Source: Oscillibacter sp. MSJ-31 (GTDB lineage: Bacteria > Bacillota > Clostridia > Oscillospirales > Oscillospiraceae). Taken from it: a stretch of 64,000 nt of DNA. Position numbers and translations under genes: made by a program. Numbering within the stretch: the stretch's first letter is position 1; each line of letters starts with the position of its first letter. The notes under the pieces were generated by a model. That model was not told the origin of the DNA and did no database searches. It was given only the letters and a program-made list of their open reading frames with translations. This document shows positions 33,848 to 42,427 of this stretch, in pieces. The stretch is taken from NCBI RefSeq assembly GCF_018918025.1, contig NZ_JAHLPT010000004.1:1-64000 (forward strand), in the 5' to 3' direction.

Positions 33848-33878
33848 TGACAGATTGTCATTTTACGACAGCTTGTCA
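33848..33878 (+). promoter_or_regulatory. two tandem TetR operators
   Basis: Two 13-base palindromes with the pattern GACA-N3-TGTC: TGACAGATTGTCA (33848-33860) and CGACAGCTTGTCA (33866-33878). Their centres are 18 bases apart. They overlap the transcription start and precede the tetR ribosome site, the classical place for autorepression. Confidence 0.75.
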
Positions 33879-33892
33879 TACAGGAGGGGCCT

Positions 33893-34525
33893 ATGCCGAC
33901 CGATACCTTTTTCCGTCTGCCGGAGGAGAAGCGAACGCGCATTTTAGAGGGCGCGTGGAGCGAATTTACCGCCGTGCCCTACGCCGAGGCGTCCATCAAC
34001 CGCATCGTGCAGACCTCGCGCATCCCGCGCGGCAGCTTTTATCAGTATTTTGAGGATAAGAACGACCTGTTCCTCACTCTCATCGACGAGATCCGCGACC
34101 AGTTTCTCGATCTGTTCCACGATACGCTCGAACGCTCGGGCGGAGACCTGTTCTCCATGCCCCTTGCGCTGCTCGACGCCATGGTCGCCCCGAGCGGCTG
34201 CATCACGCCGGCGTTTTCCCGCGCCTTCGCGCTGCTGAGCCTGAACGTCAATATGGACGTGCAGCAGCTCTTCTTTGAGCGCGCGGCGGGGGAGCTCTGC
34301 CCGCAGAAGCTCCTCGAGCACATCGACCCCGCTCTCCTGCGCACGCAGGAGGACGGCTTTGTGGACGACGTATTCACCCTGCTCGTGGGCGCGCTCGCCT
34401 GCGCCATCGCCCGCACGCTGAAAAAGCCGGAGAGCTTTGCGCTTGAGCGCGAGCGGATGCGCGGGCGCATTGAGATTATCAAAAACGGCAGCGCTGCCGT
34501 ACCCGAAGGAGGACACCGCAAATGA
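33893..34525 (+). CDS. TetR family transcriptional repressor of the efflux operon
   Basis: A 210-aa regulator. The N-terminal helix-turn-helix (about 15-60) reads KRTRILEGAWSEFTAVPYAEASINRIVQTSRIPRGSFYQYFEDKNDLF, the TetR signature. The C-terminal helices form the effector pocket, and no ligand can be inferred. The ATG follows AGGAGG, and its TGA overlaps the ATG of the next gene, so it is co-transcribed with the efflux genes that it most likely represses through the tandem operators just upstream. A drug, bile-type or amphiphile inducer would be typical. Confidence 0.9.
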   Translation: MPTDTFFRLPEEKRTRILEGAWSEFTAVPYAEASINRIVQTSRIPRGSFYQYFEDKNDLFLTLIDEIRDQFLDLFHDTLERSGGDLFSMPLALLDAMVAPSGCITPAFSRAFALLSLNVNMDVQQLFFERAAGELCPQKLLEHIDPALLRTQEDGFVDDVFTLLVGALACAIARTLKKPESFALERERMRGRIEIIKNGSAAVPEGGHRK

Positions 34526-35847
34526 AGAAAAGATGGACGGCTCTGCTGCTCGCCCTCGCCATGCTCTCAGCGCTGGCGGTCGGCGCGCTGGCGGACGAGC
34601 AGAAAAAGGATGAGACCGCCGCGGAGACCGCACAGACCACGCCGGACGCGGCAGGCACGCTGAGCTTTGAAAACCTCGGCGCACGGATGAAGGAGAAAAG
34701 CTATGCCCTCCTCGCGCTGGAGGAGAGCATCGCGCTGGTCGAGAGCACCGACTACGAGAAGGTCGAGCAGGAGCTGCGTGATGGTCTCAATGAGATCGCG
34801 GACGCGCAGTGGGGCATGACTTCGCTCGGCAGCGCGGGGACAGCGGCGCTGTCAAGCCCGATGGCAGGGACCCCGGATGCCTCCGATTATGCGTTGGCAG
34901 GTGCGGTCGATGCCGTGGGCGGCGCGGTCGGAAGGCTGGCGAGCCAATCGCTCCAAACGCAGTATGACGCTCTGCGTGAGAGATTCGACGACGTGCGCGA
35001 CGGAAAGCTGCAAAGGGATAACGAGGGTGTGGTCCGCCAGCTCAAGAGCATGGAGAACAACACCGTCCAGATGATGCAGAATGTGTACATCACCCTCCTC
35101 GGGCTTGAGGAGCAATCCGCCGCGCTTGCGCGGCAGGACGCGGCGCTGGACCGCACGCTTGCAGAGCTGGAGCTGCGCTATCAGCTCGGGCAGATCAGCA
35201 CCATGACGCTCGAGCAGGCAAAGGCGGGCAAGATTCAGCTTGAGAGCGGCAAGGCGACGCTCGACATGAACATCACCGACCTTCGCCGCCAGCTCAACGC
35301 GATGGTCGGCGAGGAGCTGACCGCGCCGCTCACGCTCGGCGCACTGCCTGCCGTCACGGCGGAGCAGCTTTCCGCCATGGATGTGGAAAAGGATCTGCAA
35401 AAGGCAAAGGCGGCGAGCTACGACCTCTACGCCGCGAAAAAGACGCTCGACGACGCCGACGAGGAATACGACGACAGCGGCGCGAAGAGCTACTACAATG
35501 AAAGGGATTACAAAAAGGTGCAGGCAAGGCACAAGTGGCAGTCGGCGCAGTACACCTACAACGCCACGGTGCAGAAGTACGAGCTTACCTTCCGTTCGCT
35601 CTGCGACAAGGTGAAGGACTGCGCGCAGATCCTTTCCGCGGCGAAGGTCTCGCTCGAGTGCGAGCGCAGCGACCTCGCGGCCGCACAGCTCAAGTACGAG
35701 CAGGGCACGATCTCCGAGAACGCGCTGCACGCGGCGGAGGACGAACTTTACACCGCGCAGGACACCGTCTCCGGCGCGGAGCGCGACCTGTTCACCGCAT
35801 ACAACAACTATCGCTGGGCCGTGGACTACGGCCTGCTGGCCGGCTGA
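34522..35847 (+). CDS. TolC-like secreted coiled-coil protein of the RND operon
   Basis: A 441-aa protein with a signal peptide (KKRWTALLLALAMLSALAVGALA) followed by long alpha-helical coiled coils. Segments such as LEELRYQLGQISTMTLEQAKAG-like LELRYQLGQISTMTLEQAKAGKIQLESGKATLDMNITDLRRQLNAMVG and LAAAQLKYEQGTISENALHAAEDEL repeat the pattern LxxRYxxGxISxxxLxxAxxxL of outer-membrane efflux proteins. That family forms an outer membrane channel, yet everything else in the window points to a Gram-positive envelope. It overlaps tetR and precedes the MFP gene by 13 bases. It may form an envelope adaptor or conduit across the wall. Confidence 0.78.
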   Translation: MKKRWTALLLALAMLSALAVGALADEQKKDETAAETAQTTPDAAGTLSFENLGARMKEKSYALLALEESIALVESTDYEKVEQELRDGLNEIADAQWGMTSLGSAGTAALSSPMAGTPDASDYALAGAVDAVGGAVGRLASQSLQTQYDALRERFDDVRDGKLQRDNEGVVRQLKSMENNTVQMMQNVYITLLGLEEQSAALARQDAALDRTLAELELRYQLGQISTMTLEQAKAGKIQLESGKATLDMNITDLRRQLNAMVGEELTAPLTLGALPAVTAEQLSAMDVEKDLQKAKAASYDLYAAKKTLDDADEEYDDSGAKSYYNERDYKKVQARHKWQSAQYTYNATVQKYELTFRSLCDKVKDCAQILSAAKVSLECERSDLAAAQLKYEQGTISENALHAAEDELYTAQDTVSGAERDLFTAYNNYRWAVDYGLLAG

Positions 35848-35860
35848 GGAGGACTGAAAG

Positions 35861-37009
35861 ATGAAACAGAAAACGATTTCCCTGCTGCTGGCGATCGCGC
35901 TGGCGCTGAGCCTTGCGGGCTGCAAAAAGGAAGAGACCGTCACCGCGCCCGCCGGCGTCGCCGTGCAGGTGCAGACGGTCGAGGCGCAGGACATTGCCTC
36001 GGAGAACACGGTCTCCGGTCAGGTGACCGCCGACAGCGAAACGAGCGTCTACGTCACCTCGACGGCTAAGTGTACCGCCGTCTATGTGCAGGCGGGCGAC
36101 ACGGTCAAGGCGGGCGACGTAATCTGCTCGCTCGACATGGAGAGCGCGCTGGCGCAGTACCGCGCGGCGGAGATCGGCTACACGAGCGCCGCGTCGAGCT
36201 ACAGCGCCCAGAAGGACATCCTCGACCGTCAGGTCGCCCTGTACGAAAAGAACTGGAACGACACCAAGGCGCTCCTTGAGATCGGCGCGGCCTCCCGGTC
36301 GGAGGTCGACCAGATGGAGCTGCAATACCTCTCCGCCAAGGCACAGCGTGATTCCACGCTCGCCCAGCTCGAGGCGGGGATGCAGAGCGCGAGGTCGAGC
36401 TACGAGCAGCTCGCCCTCGCGATGGAGAACATCGACAGCCATGGCAACGTCATCGCGCCGGTGGACGGCGTGCTCGCCTCGCTCACCGCGAGCGAGGGCG
36501 GCATGGTCTCGCCCAGCTACGCCGTCGCCGTCATCGACGGCGCGGAGCAGATGAAGGTCACCGTCATGGTTTCCGAGGCGCTGGTGCCCAAGCTCGCCAT
36601 CGGCGACACGGTCACGGTCCGCGTCAGCGCGGCGGACGCCGAATTTGACGGCGTGATCCGCTCCGTCGAAAAGACCGCCAATCAGATGACGAAGCTCTAC
36701 ACCGTCACCGTCACGGTGCCCGCGGAGGTCGAGGGCCTGCTCTCCGGTATGTTTGCCGACGTGACCTTCCACACCGCCGTGAGCGAGAGCGCGGTCGTCG
36801 TGCCGAGCGAGGCCATCCTCACGAGCAGCGACAGGCAGTATGTCTTTATCGTCGAGAACGGTGCGGCAAAGCGCGTCGACATCACCACCGGCCTCACCGG
36901 CAGCGGCATGACCGAGGTCACGAGCGGTCTTGACGCGGGCGAGCAGCTCGTCACAGTCGGCCAGCAGTACCTCTCCGACGGCGACGCCGTGCGCGTCGTG
37001 GAGGGATAA
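35861..37009 (+). CDS. RND efflux membrane fusion protein, lipoprotein
   Basis: A 382-aa HlyD/AcrA-type adaptor. The signal peptide ends in a lipobox LAGC with the lipidated Cys21. Then come a lipoyl-like half (VYVQAGDTVKAGDVICSLD), a helical hairpin (about 110-190, ALAQYRAAEIGYTSAASSY to RSSYEQLALAMENID), the second lipoyl half GNVIAPVDGVLASLTASEGGMVS, and a beta-barrel domain with VVVPSEAILTSSDRQYVFIVENGAAKRVDITTG. Start ATG with GAGGAC upstream. It links the TolC-like protein with the RND pump that follows 5 bases later. Confidence 0.93.
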   Translation: MKQKTISLLLAIALALSLAGCKKEETVTAPAGVAVQVQTVEAQDIASENTVSGQVTADSETSVYVTSTAKCTAVYVQAGDTVKAGDVICSLDMESALAQYRAAEIGYTSAASSYSAQKDILDRQVALYEKNWNDTKALLEIGAASRSEVDQMELQYLSAKAQRDSTLAQLEAGMQSARSSYEQLALAMENIDSHGNVIAPVDGVLASLTASEGGMVSPSYAVAVIDGAEQMKVTVMVSEALVPKLAIGDTVTVRVSAADAEFDGVIRSVEKTANQMTKLYTVTVTVPAEVEGLLSGMFADVTFHTAVSESAVVVPSEAILTSSDRQYVFIVENGAAKRVDITTGLTGSGMTEVTSGLDAGEQLVTVGQQYLSDGDAVRVVEG

Positions 37010-37014
37010 GCTCC

Positions 37015-40000
37015 ATGAACATTGCAAAATTCTGCATCAGGCACAAGGTCACAACGCTGCTCGCGGTCATTATGATCGCCGTGTTCGGCGTGGTCTACAC
37101 CACCCAGCTCCAGATGGCGCTGCTGCCGAACATCGAATACCCCGCGGCCTATGTGTACTGCTACTACAACGGCGCGGGCCCCGAGGACATCGAGCAGCTC
37201 GTCACGCGCCCGCTCGAGTCCGCCATCATGTCGGTGCCCGGCGTGGACTCCGTCACCTCCTCGAGCGCCGACAGCATCTCGACCATCCAGATCATGTACG
37301 TTGAGAACACCGACGTGGACATCGCGGCGACCAAGCTGCGCGAGAAGTTCGACGCGCTCAGCCTGCCCGACGGCTGCGGCTCTCCCGTCATTCTGAACAT
37401 CAACGTGTCCGAGTTGATGCCGAGCGCCATCGTCGGCCTTCTCGGCGACGACCTCGCCGCCCTCCAGCAGCAGGCGGAGAACGTGGTCGCCCCCGCGCTC
37501 GAGCGCATCGACGGCGTGGCGTCCGTCTCCGTCTCCGGCGGCGTGGAGCGTCAGATCACCGTGACGCTCGACGCGCAGCGCGCCGCGGGCTACGGCCTCT
37601 CCACGAGCTACATCACGCAGATCCTGCAGGCGGAGAACCTGCTCTATCCCGCCGGCGAGGTCTACAACGGCAGTCAGAAGCTCTCCGTCACCACCGACGC
37701 GCAGCTCTCCACGGTCGATGAGGTCGCCAACATCAACATCCCGCTCCAGACCGGCGGCACGGTGCGCCTCGGCGAGGTCGCCGACGTCGCCTTCGAGACC
37801 TCCGACCGCGACGCCATCGCCGCGATGGACGGTACGCCCGGCATCATCCTGCAGGTCAGCAAGCGCTCCGGCGCGAACGAGGTCAAGACCGCCGAGGCGG
37901 TGGCCGCGGCGATGGAGGAGCTGGCGGCGAAGGACGGCTCCATCCACTACGCCATCCCCTACGTCGCGAGCGAGTACATCAACGTCGCCGTCGACGCCGC
38001 GCTCGAGGGCATCATCCTCGGCGTCGTGCTTGCGGCGCTCGTGGTGTGGCTGTTCCTGCGCCGCGGCGGCGCGACCATGACCATCGCGGTCTCCATGCCC
38101 GTGTGCATTCTCGCGGTGTTCGTGCTGATGTACGTCTGCGACCTGACACTCAACATGATGAGCCTCGGCGGCATCGCCATGGGCGTCGGCATGATCGTGG
38201 ATAACTCCATCATCGTGCTCGAAAACATCTACCGCTGGGCGTCCGAGGGACACGACCGCATGACCAGCTGCGTCGAGGGCACGAAGGAGGTCACGCTCTC
38301 GCTGACCGCCTCGACCCTCACCACCGTTGCGGTGTTCCTGCCGCTCGGCCTCACCGGCGGCATCGCGGGTCAGATATTCAAGGACTTCTGCCTGACCATC
38401 GCCTTCCTCATCCTCGGCTCGCTCGCCGTCGCCGTCACGCTCGTGCCGCTGCTGTGCTACTTCCTGCTCGACGAGAGCAAGGTGCATCTTGACGCCCTGC
38501 AAAGGGCGCAGAAGGGCGGACGCCGCGCGCAGAAGCTCATGGACTGGTATGTGAAAAAGCTCGACTACTATGTGCATCACCTCAAGCGCGGCGTGCTGGT
38601 GTCCGTCGCCCTCGTCGCGGTGTTCCTCGCCGCCTGCCTGAACACCAAAATGGTGCTCCTGCCCGAGATGGACGAGGGCATGGTCACCGTGACTGTCTCC
38701 ATGCCCATCGGCTCGAAGGTCGAGCAGGCGGCGGCGATGGCGGAGCGCGTCGCCGCCATTGCCGAGGAGACCATCCCCGAGCTTGCCAGCTACTACTACA
38801 CCGCCGATAGCGGTCAGAGCGCCAGTCTGGTGCTCAACCTCACCGACAAGGGCGAGCGCGACCGCAGCGCGACCGACATTGCCAACGCCCTGCGCGACGC
38901 GACCTATGACGTCGCCGGCTGCGAGATCACCTGCTCGGCCTACGACATGGGCGCGATGATGGGCGGCAGCGGCGTGAGCGTCAACATCACGGGCGAGGAC
39001 TACACCACGCTCAAGATGATCGCGGATGACCTCACCGCGCAGATCGCGGCGATCCCCGGCGCGGTGGACGTTTCCTCCACGGTCGCCGAGCAGGTGCCGC
39101 AGGTCAAGGTGACCGCGGACCGTCAGGCGTGCTCGCAGTACGGCCTGACCGCCTACAGCGTCGCCGCAGCGGTGCGCTCCGGCCTGACCGGAAGCACCGC
39201 CACCACCGTCACCATCGACAATAAGGAGGTCGACGTGGTCGTGCGCGGCGACGGCCGCGCGGAGGAGAGTCTGGACGCCCTGCGCTCCATGGCGATCTCC
39301 ACGCCGACCGGCGGCAGCGTGCCGCTCGGCAGCATCGCCGACGTCAGCGTCGTCATGTCCCCGCAGACCATCACGCGCTACAACCAGTCCCGCCAGGTGA
39401 CCATCTCCGGTGACGCTGCGGACGGCGACACGAGCGCCATGGCCAAGAGCATCCGCGCCATCCTCGCGGGCTACACGCTCCCCGGCGGCTACACCGCCGA
39501 GCTTGCCGGCGGCTACACGGAAATGATGGAGAACTTCTCCGACCTCGGCCTTGCGCTCATCGTCTCCGTCGGCCTTGTGTACTTCGTGCTGGCCTCGCAG
39601 TTCGAGTCCTTCGTCATGCCGGTCATCATCATGATGATTCTGCCCATCGCCTTTGCCGGCGCGCTCTTCGCGCTGCCGCTCACAGGCAAGGATCTTTCGA
39701 TGATCTCGCTCGTCTCCCTCATCATGCTTGCCGGTACGGTGGTCAACGCCTCCATCGTCCTCGTGGACTACATCAAGCAGCGCCGTGACCGCGGCGAGAC
39801 GCGCGAGGAGGCCATTCTCCACGCCTGCCCGCTGCGTATCCGCCCCGTGCTGATGACCACGCTCACCACCATCCTCGCCCTCGTGCCGACGGCGCTCGGC
39901 ATGACCGGCAAGATGAACGAGATGATGAGCGACATGGGCACCACCATGATCGCCGGTATGCTCGTCTCGACCGTCATCACGCTGCTCTTCACCCCCGTGT

Positions 40001-40083
40001 ACTACTGCGTCATCGACGACCTGACGCACCGCCGGGAGCGGAGGAAGGCCAAAAAGCTCGCCGCCGCGCAGAGCAAACCATAA
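37015..40083 (+). CDS. RND family efflux transporter, permease subunit
   Basis: A 1022-aa pump of normal RND length with 12 membrane spans and two large extracytoplasmic loops, powered by protons. Signature text includes the N-terminal FCIRHKVTTLLAVIMIAVFGVVYTTQLQMALLPNIEYPAAYVYCYYNGAGPEDIEQLVTRPLE, the proton-relay segment of TM4 GGIAMGVGMIVDNSIIVLENIYRW, and a late LIMLAGTVVNASIVLVDYIKQRRDRGETREEAILHACPLRIRPVLMTTLTTILALVPTALG. It is the last gene of the tetR operon. It is closest in style to the Gram-positive AcrB/SwrC group, whose members export amphiphiles or surfactants; the substrate here is not known. Confidence 0.95.
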   Translation: MNIAKFCIRHKVTTLLAVIMIAVFGVVYTTQLQMALLPNIEYPAAYVYCYYNGAGPEDIEQLVTRPLESAIMSVPGVDSVTSSSADSISTIQIMYVENTDVDIAATKLREKFDALSLPDGCGSPVILNINVSELMPSAIVGLLGDDLAALQQQAENVVAPALERIDGVASVSVSGGVERQITVTLDAQRAAGYGLSTSYITQILQAENLLYPAGEVYNGSQKLSVTTDAQLSTVDEVANINIPLQTGGTVRLGEVADVAFETSDRDAIAAMDGTPGIILQVSKRSGANEVKTAEAVAAAMEELAAKDGSIHYAIPYVASEYINVAVDAALEGIILGVVLAALVVWLFLRRGGATMTIAVSMPVCILAVFVLMYVCDLTLNMMSLGGIAMGVGMIVDNSIIVLENIYRWASEGHDRMTSCVEGTKEVTLSLTASTLTTVAVFLPLGLTGGIAGQIFKDFCLTIAFLILGSLAVAVTLVPLLCYFLLDESKVHLDALQRAQKGGRRAQKLMDWYVKKLDYYVHHLKRGVLVSVALVAVFLAACLNTKMVLLPEMDEGMVTVTVSMPIGSKVEQAAAMAERVAAIAEETIPELASYYYTADSGQSASLVLNLTDKGERDRSATDIANALRDATYDVAGCEITCSAYDMGAMMGGSGVSVNITGEDYTTLKMIADDLTAQIAAIPGAVDVSSTVAEQVPQVKVTADRQACSQYGLTAYSVAAAVRSGLTGSTATTVTIDNKEVDVVVRGDGRAEESLDALRSMAISTPTGGSVPLGSIADVSVVMSPQTITRYNQSRQVTISGDAADGDTSAMAKSIRAILAGYTLPGGYTAELAGGYTEMMENFSDLGLALIVSVGLVYFVLASQFESFVMPVIIMMILPIAFAGALFALPLTGKDLSMISLVSLIMLAGTVVNASIVLVDYIKQRRDRGETREEAILHACPLRIRPVLMTTLTTILALVPTALGMTGKMNEMMSDMGTTMIAGMLVSTVITLLFTPVYYCVIDDLTHRRERRKAKKLAAAQSKP

Positions 40084-40095
40084 AACAGCAAAGCA

Positions 40096-40129
40096 AAACG
40101 GAAGGACCGCACTCGCGGTCCTTCCGTTT
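40096..40129 (+). terminator. bidirectional terminator between the RND operon and lgt
   Basis: A 15-bp perfect stem AAACGGAAGGACCGC, loop actc, flanked by a T-rich side on the plus strand and TTTGCTTTGCTG on the minus strand. Confidence 0.88.
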
Positions 40130-40142
40130 ATTCAATAGGCTC

Positions 40143-41141
40143 TCAGCCGTTGTCTCCGCCGTCCGCCGGCTCTGCGGCGCCCTCCGCGGACGATTCCCCA
40201 CCGGCGGCGTCCTCCGCGGGACCGTCCTCGATGGGACGCTCCTCGCTCCGATCGGGCAGGACGGTCGCCTGCCCGGCGAGCCGGCGGTTGACGAACATCC
40301 GCGCGGGATCGGCGCTGCGGTTCTTCAGCAGGATGACCGCCGTGAGAACGATCATCACAAGGCTCAGCGCCTGCGACACGCGCACGCGCTCGCCGAAGAG
40401 CGTGACGTGGAAAAGATACAGGCTGTCGGTCCGTAGCCCCTCGATCCAGAAGCGCCCGATGCCGTACCAGAGAAAGTAGAAGCAGGTGTTCTCACCGTCG
40501 AAGCGCCGTACCTTGTCCACCGCAAGGCAGAGGAGCAGCAGCCCCGCGACGTTCCAAAGGCTCTCATACAGGAACGTCGGATGCACGTCGATATAGTAGG
40601 TGCCGCTGATCCACAGCCGCATCCGCCACGGCAGCTCGGTCATGCCGCCGAAGGCCTCGCGGTTGAAGAAATTGCCCCAGCGGCCGATGGCCTGCCCGAT
40701 GAAGATGCCCGCGACGCAGCAGTCGGCAAGCGCCCAAAGGCTGAGCTGCTTTTTTCGGCAGACGAGCCACGCGGTCAGGAATGCCGCGAGGATGCCGCCG
40801 TAGATGGCAAGCCCGCCGTCCCAGATGCGGTAGGTCTCCGCCCAGTCGATGCTGCCGTCCGCAAGACGGAATTGGTCGAGGTAAAAGAGCACATAGTAGA
40901 CCCGCGCGCCGACGATGGCAAAGGGGATGGCCCAAAGCACGGTGTCGATCACGTCGTCCTCGGTCAGACCGTAGCGCGGCGCGCGCTTCATGCAGAACCA
41001 CAGGGCGATGAGCAGCCCTGCGGCGATGAGCACGCCGTACCAGTAGATGCCGTTGCCGATGTCGAGCAGCTTGGGCGGGAGGGTAAAGCGCCAGTCGCCG
41101 AACAGCCCGGGAAAGCTGATGTCTGCGTTGGGATAACTCAT
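40143..41141 (-). CDS. lgt: prolipoprotein diacylglyceryl transferase
   Basis: A 332-aa membrane enzyme that attaches diacylglycerol to the lipobox cysteine of lipoproteins, such as the MFP and the ABC binding protein of this window. Seven hydrophobic segments and the Lgt signature GQAIGRWGNFFNREAFGG are present, with HPTFLYESLWN and GIGRFWIEGLRTD further on. The last about 55 residues form an acidic Glu/Ala/Asp/Gly-rich tail that typical Lgt proteins lack. Its ATG overlaps the stop of the upstream M16 peptidase gene. Confidence 0.95.
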   Translation of the reverse strand: MSYPNADISFPGLFGDWRFTLPPKLLDIGNGIYWYGVLIAAGLLIALWFCMKRAPRYGLTEDDVIDTVLWAIPFAIVGARVYYVLFYLDQFRLADGSIDWAETYRIWDGGLAIYGGILAAFLTAWLVCRKKQLSLWALADCCVAGIFIGQAIGRWGNFFNREAFGGMTELPWRMRLWISGTYYIDVHPTFLYESLWNVAGLLLLCLAVDKVRRFDGENTCFYFLWYGIGRFWIEGLRTDSLYLFHVTLFGERVRVSQALSLVMIVLTAVILLKNRSADPARMFVNRRLAGQATVLPDRSEERPIEDGPAEDAAGGESSAEGAAEPADGGDNG

Positions 41142-42427
41142 TGGGAAGCTCCCTCCTTCTTGGGGATAAGAATGGACAGCGCGCTGCGCTCCTCGACGAT
41201 GCTCTCGCGCAGAAACGCCTCCACATCCGCGCGGGTGACGGAATCGTACACCTCGGGGAAGCGGAAAGGATCAAAGCCGCGGAACGCGCCGTCCGCGACG
41301 GATACGGCGATGTTCTCGAAGCTGTTGAGCGCGCGCAGCGTCGAGCCGAAGCTCGCGCGGCGGAGCTGCTGATAGAACGCCTCGTCCACGCCCTCGCGCG
41401 CGAGGCGCTGCGCCTCGTCCAGAATGGCGCGCACGACCGTCTCGGGCTCGTTGCTGTCGCCGCCCGCGTAGAGGTAGGCGATGCCGGGGAGCTGATCGAA
41501 GCCGCCGCCGAAGCTGCCGTTGATGAGCCCCTTGTCGTAGAGCCGCTGGTAGAGCGGCGAGGAATCGCCGAGCAGGATGTCGCAGGCGATGTCCGCGATG
41601 ATGTCCTGCCGCATCAGCGCCGCGCCGTCCGCTGCGGGAGGGCACTTGAAGCCGACGAGGAACTGCGGCATTGAGACCTCCATCGCCTCGCGGCGGCACT
41701 TCTCGACGACGCGCATATCCTCCTGCCCATAGTCGCGCTCGATGGCCTTGCCGCGGCTATTCGGCAGAATCTCCTCCGCGATGGCGGCGATCTCGTCGGG
41801 CTTCACGTCGCCGACGACGCACAGCATCATGTTCGCCGGGTCGTAGAACGCCTTGTGGCAGGCATAGAGCGTTTCGGGCGTGATCTCCGCGATGCTCTCC
41901 ACCGTACCGGCGATGGCGACGCGGGCGGGGGAGGAGTGGTACAGGCACTCGAGCAGGTTGGTGTAGACCCTCCAGTCGGGCGTGTCCTCCACCATGCGGA
42001 TCTCCTGACCGATGATGCCGCGCTCCTTGTCCACGCTCTCCTGCGTGAAGTAGGGGACGGAGACGAACGAGAGCAGGATCTTCAGATTATCCTCAAAATG
42101 CTCCGTGCAGTCGAAGTAATAGGCGGTCGTCGCGTTGGAGGTGAAGGCGTTCGGCTCTGCGCCGTTCTGACTCAGAACCTGCAAAGCGTTGCCGTCCTCG
42201 GTGTCGAACATCTTGTGCTCCAGATAGTGCGCGATGCCAGCGGGCGTATCGTGCCACACGCCGTCGAGCCGGAAGCGCATATCCATGCCGCCGTAGCGCG
42301 TGGTGAAAAAGGCGTAGCGCTTGCGGTAGAGCGGCTTGGGCACAACGGCGACGGTCAGTCCGTTCGGCAGCGTGGTCCGCAGCACCGTTTCGCCGATGCG
42401 GGGATAATTCGTTTCGTTCCACTTCAT
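41138..42427 (-). CDS. M16 zinc peptidase with intact active site (YmfH-like)
   Basis: A 429-aa M16 protein. The inverted zinc motif is intact as His67-Tyr-Leu-Glu70-His71, and the downstream glutamate is likely in QESVDKERGIIGQEIRMVED. The C-terminal half has LYQRLYDKGLINGSFGGGFDQLPGIAYLYAGGDSN. The true start is the ATG at 42427, which overlaps the stop of the partner gene (ATGA); the longer frame shadows that gene. Such pairs, one active and one inactive, form a heterodimeric chamber; B. subtilis YmfF/YmfH is the model. The substrate is unknown. Confidence 0.9.
   Translation of the reverse strand: MKWNETNYPRIGETVLRTTLPNGLTVAVVPKPLYRKRYAFFTTRYGGMDMRFRLDGVWHDTPAGIAHYLEHKMFDTEDGNALQVLSQNGAEPNAFTSNATTAYYFDCTEHFEDNLKILLSFVSVPYFTQESVDKERGIIGQEIRMVEDTPDWRVYTNLLECLYHSSPARVAIAGTVESIAEITPETLYACHKAFYDPANMMLCVVGDVKPDEIAAIAEEILPNSRGKAIERDYGQEDMRVVEKCRREAMEVSMPQFLVGFKCPPAADGAALMRQDIIADIACDILLGDSSPLYQRLYDKGLINGSFGGGFDQLPGIAYLYAGGDSNEPETVVRAILDEAQRLAREGVDEAFYQQLRRASFGSTLRALNSFENIAVSVADGAFRGFDPFRFPEVYDSVTRADVEAFLRESIVEERSALSILIPKKEGASQ

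Noticed and set aside
36697..40029. 1110-codon open frame on the minus strand opposite the RND pump gene
   Set aside because: It is a mirror of the high-GC third positions of the real gene: low-complexity His/Arg/Asp/Gly-rich translation, no ribosome site, and the plus frame has full RND motifs.
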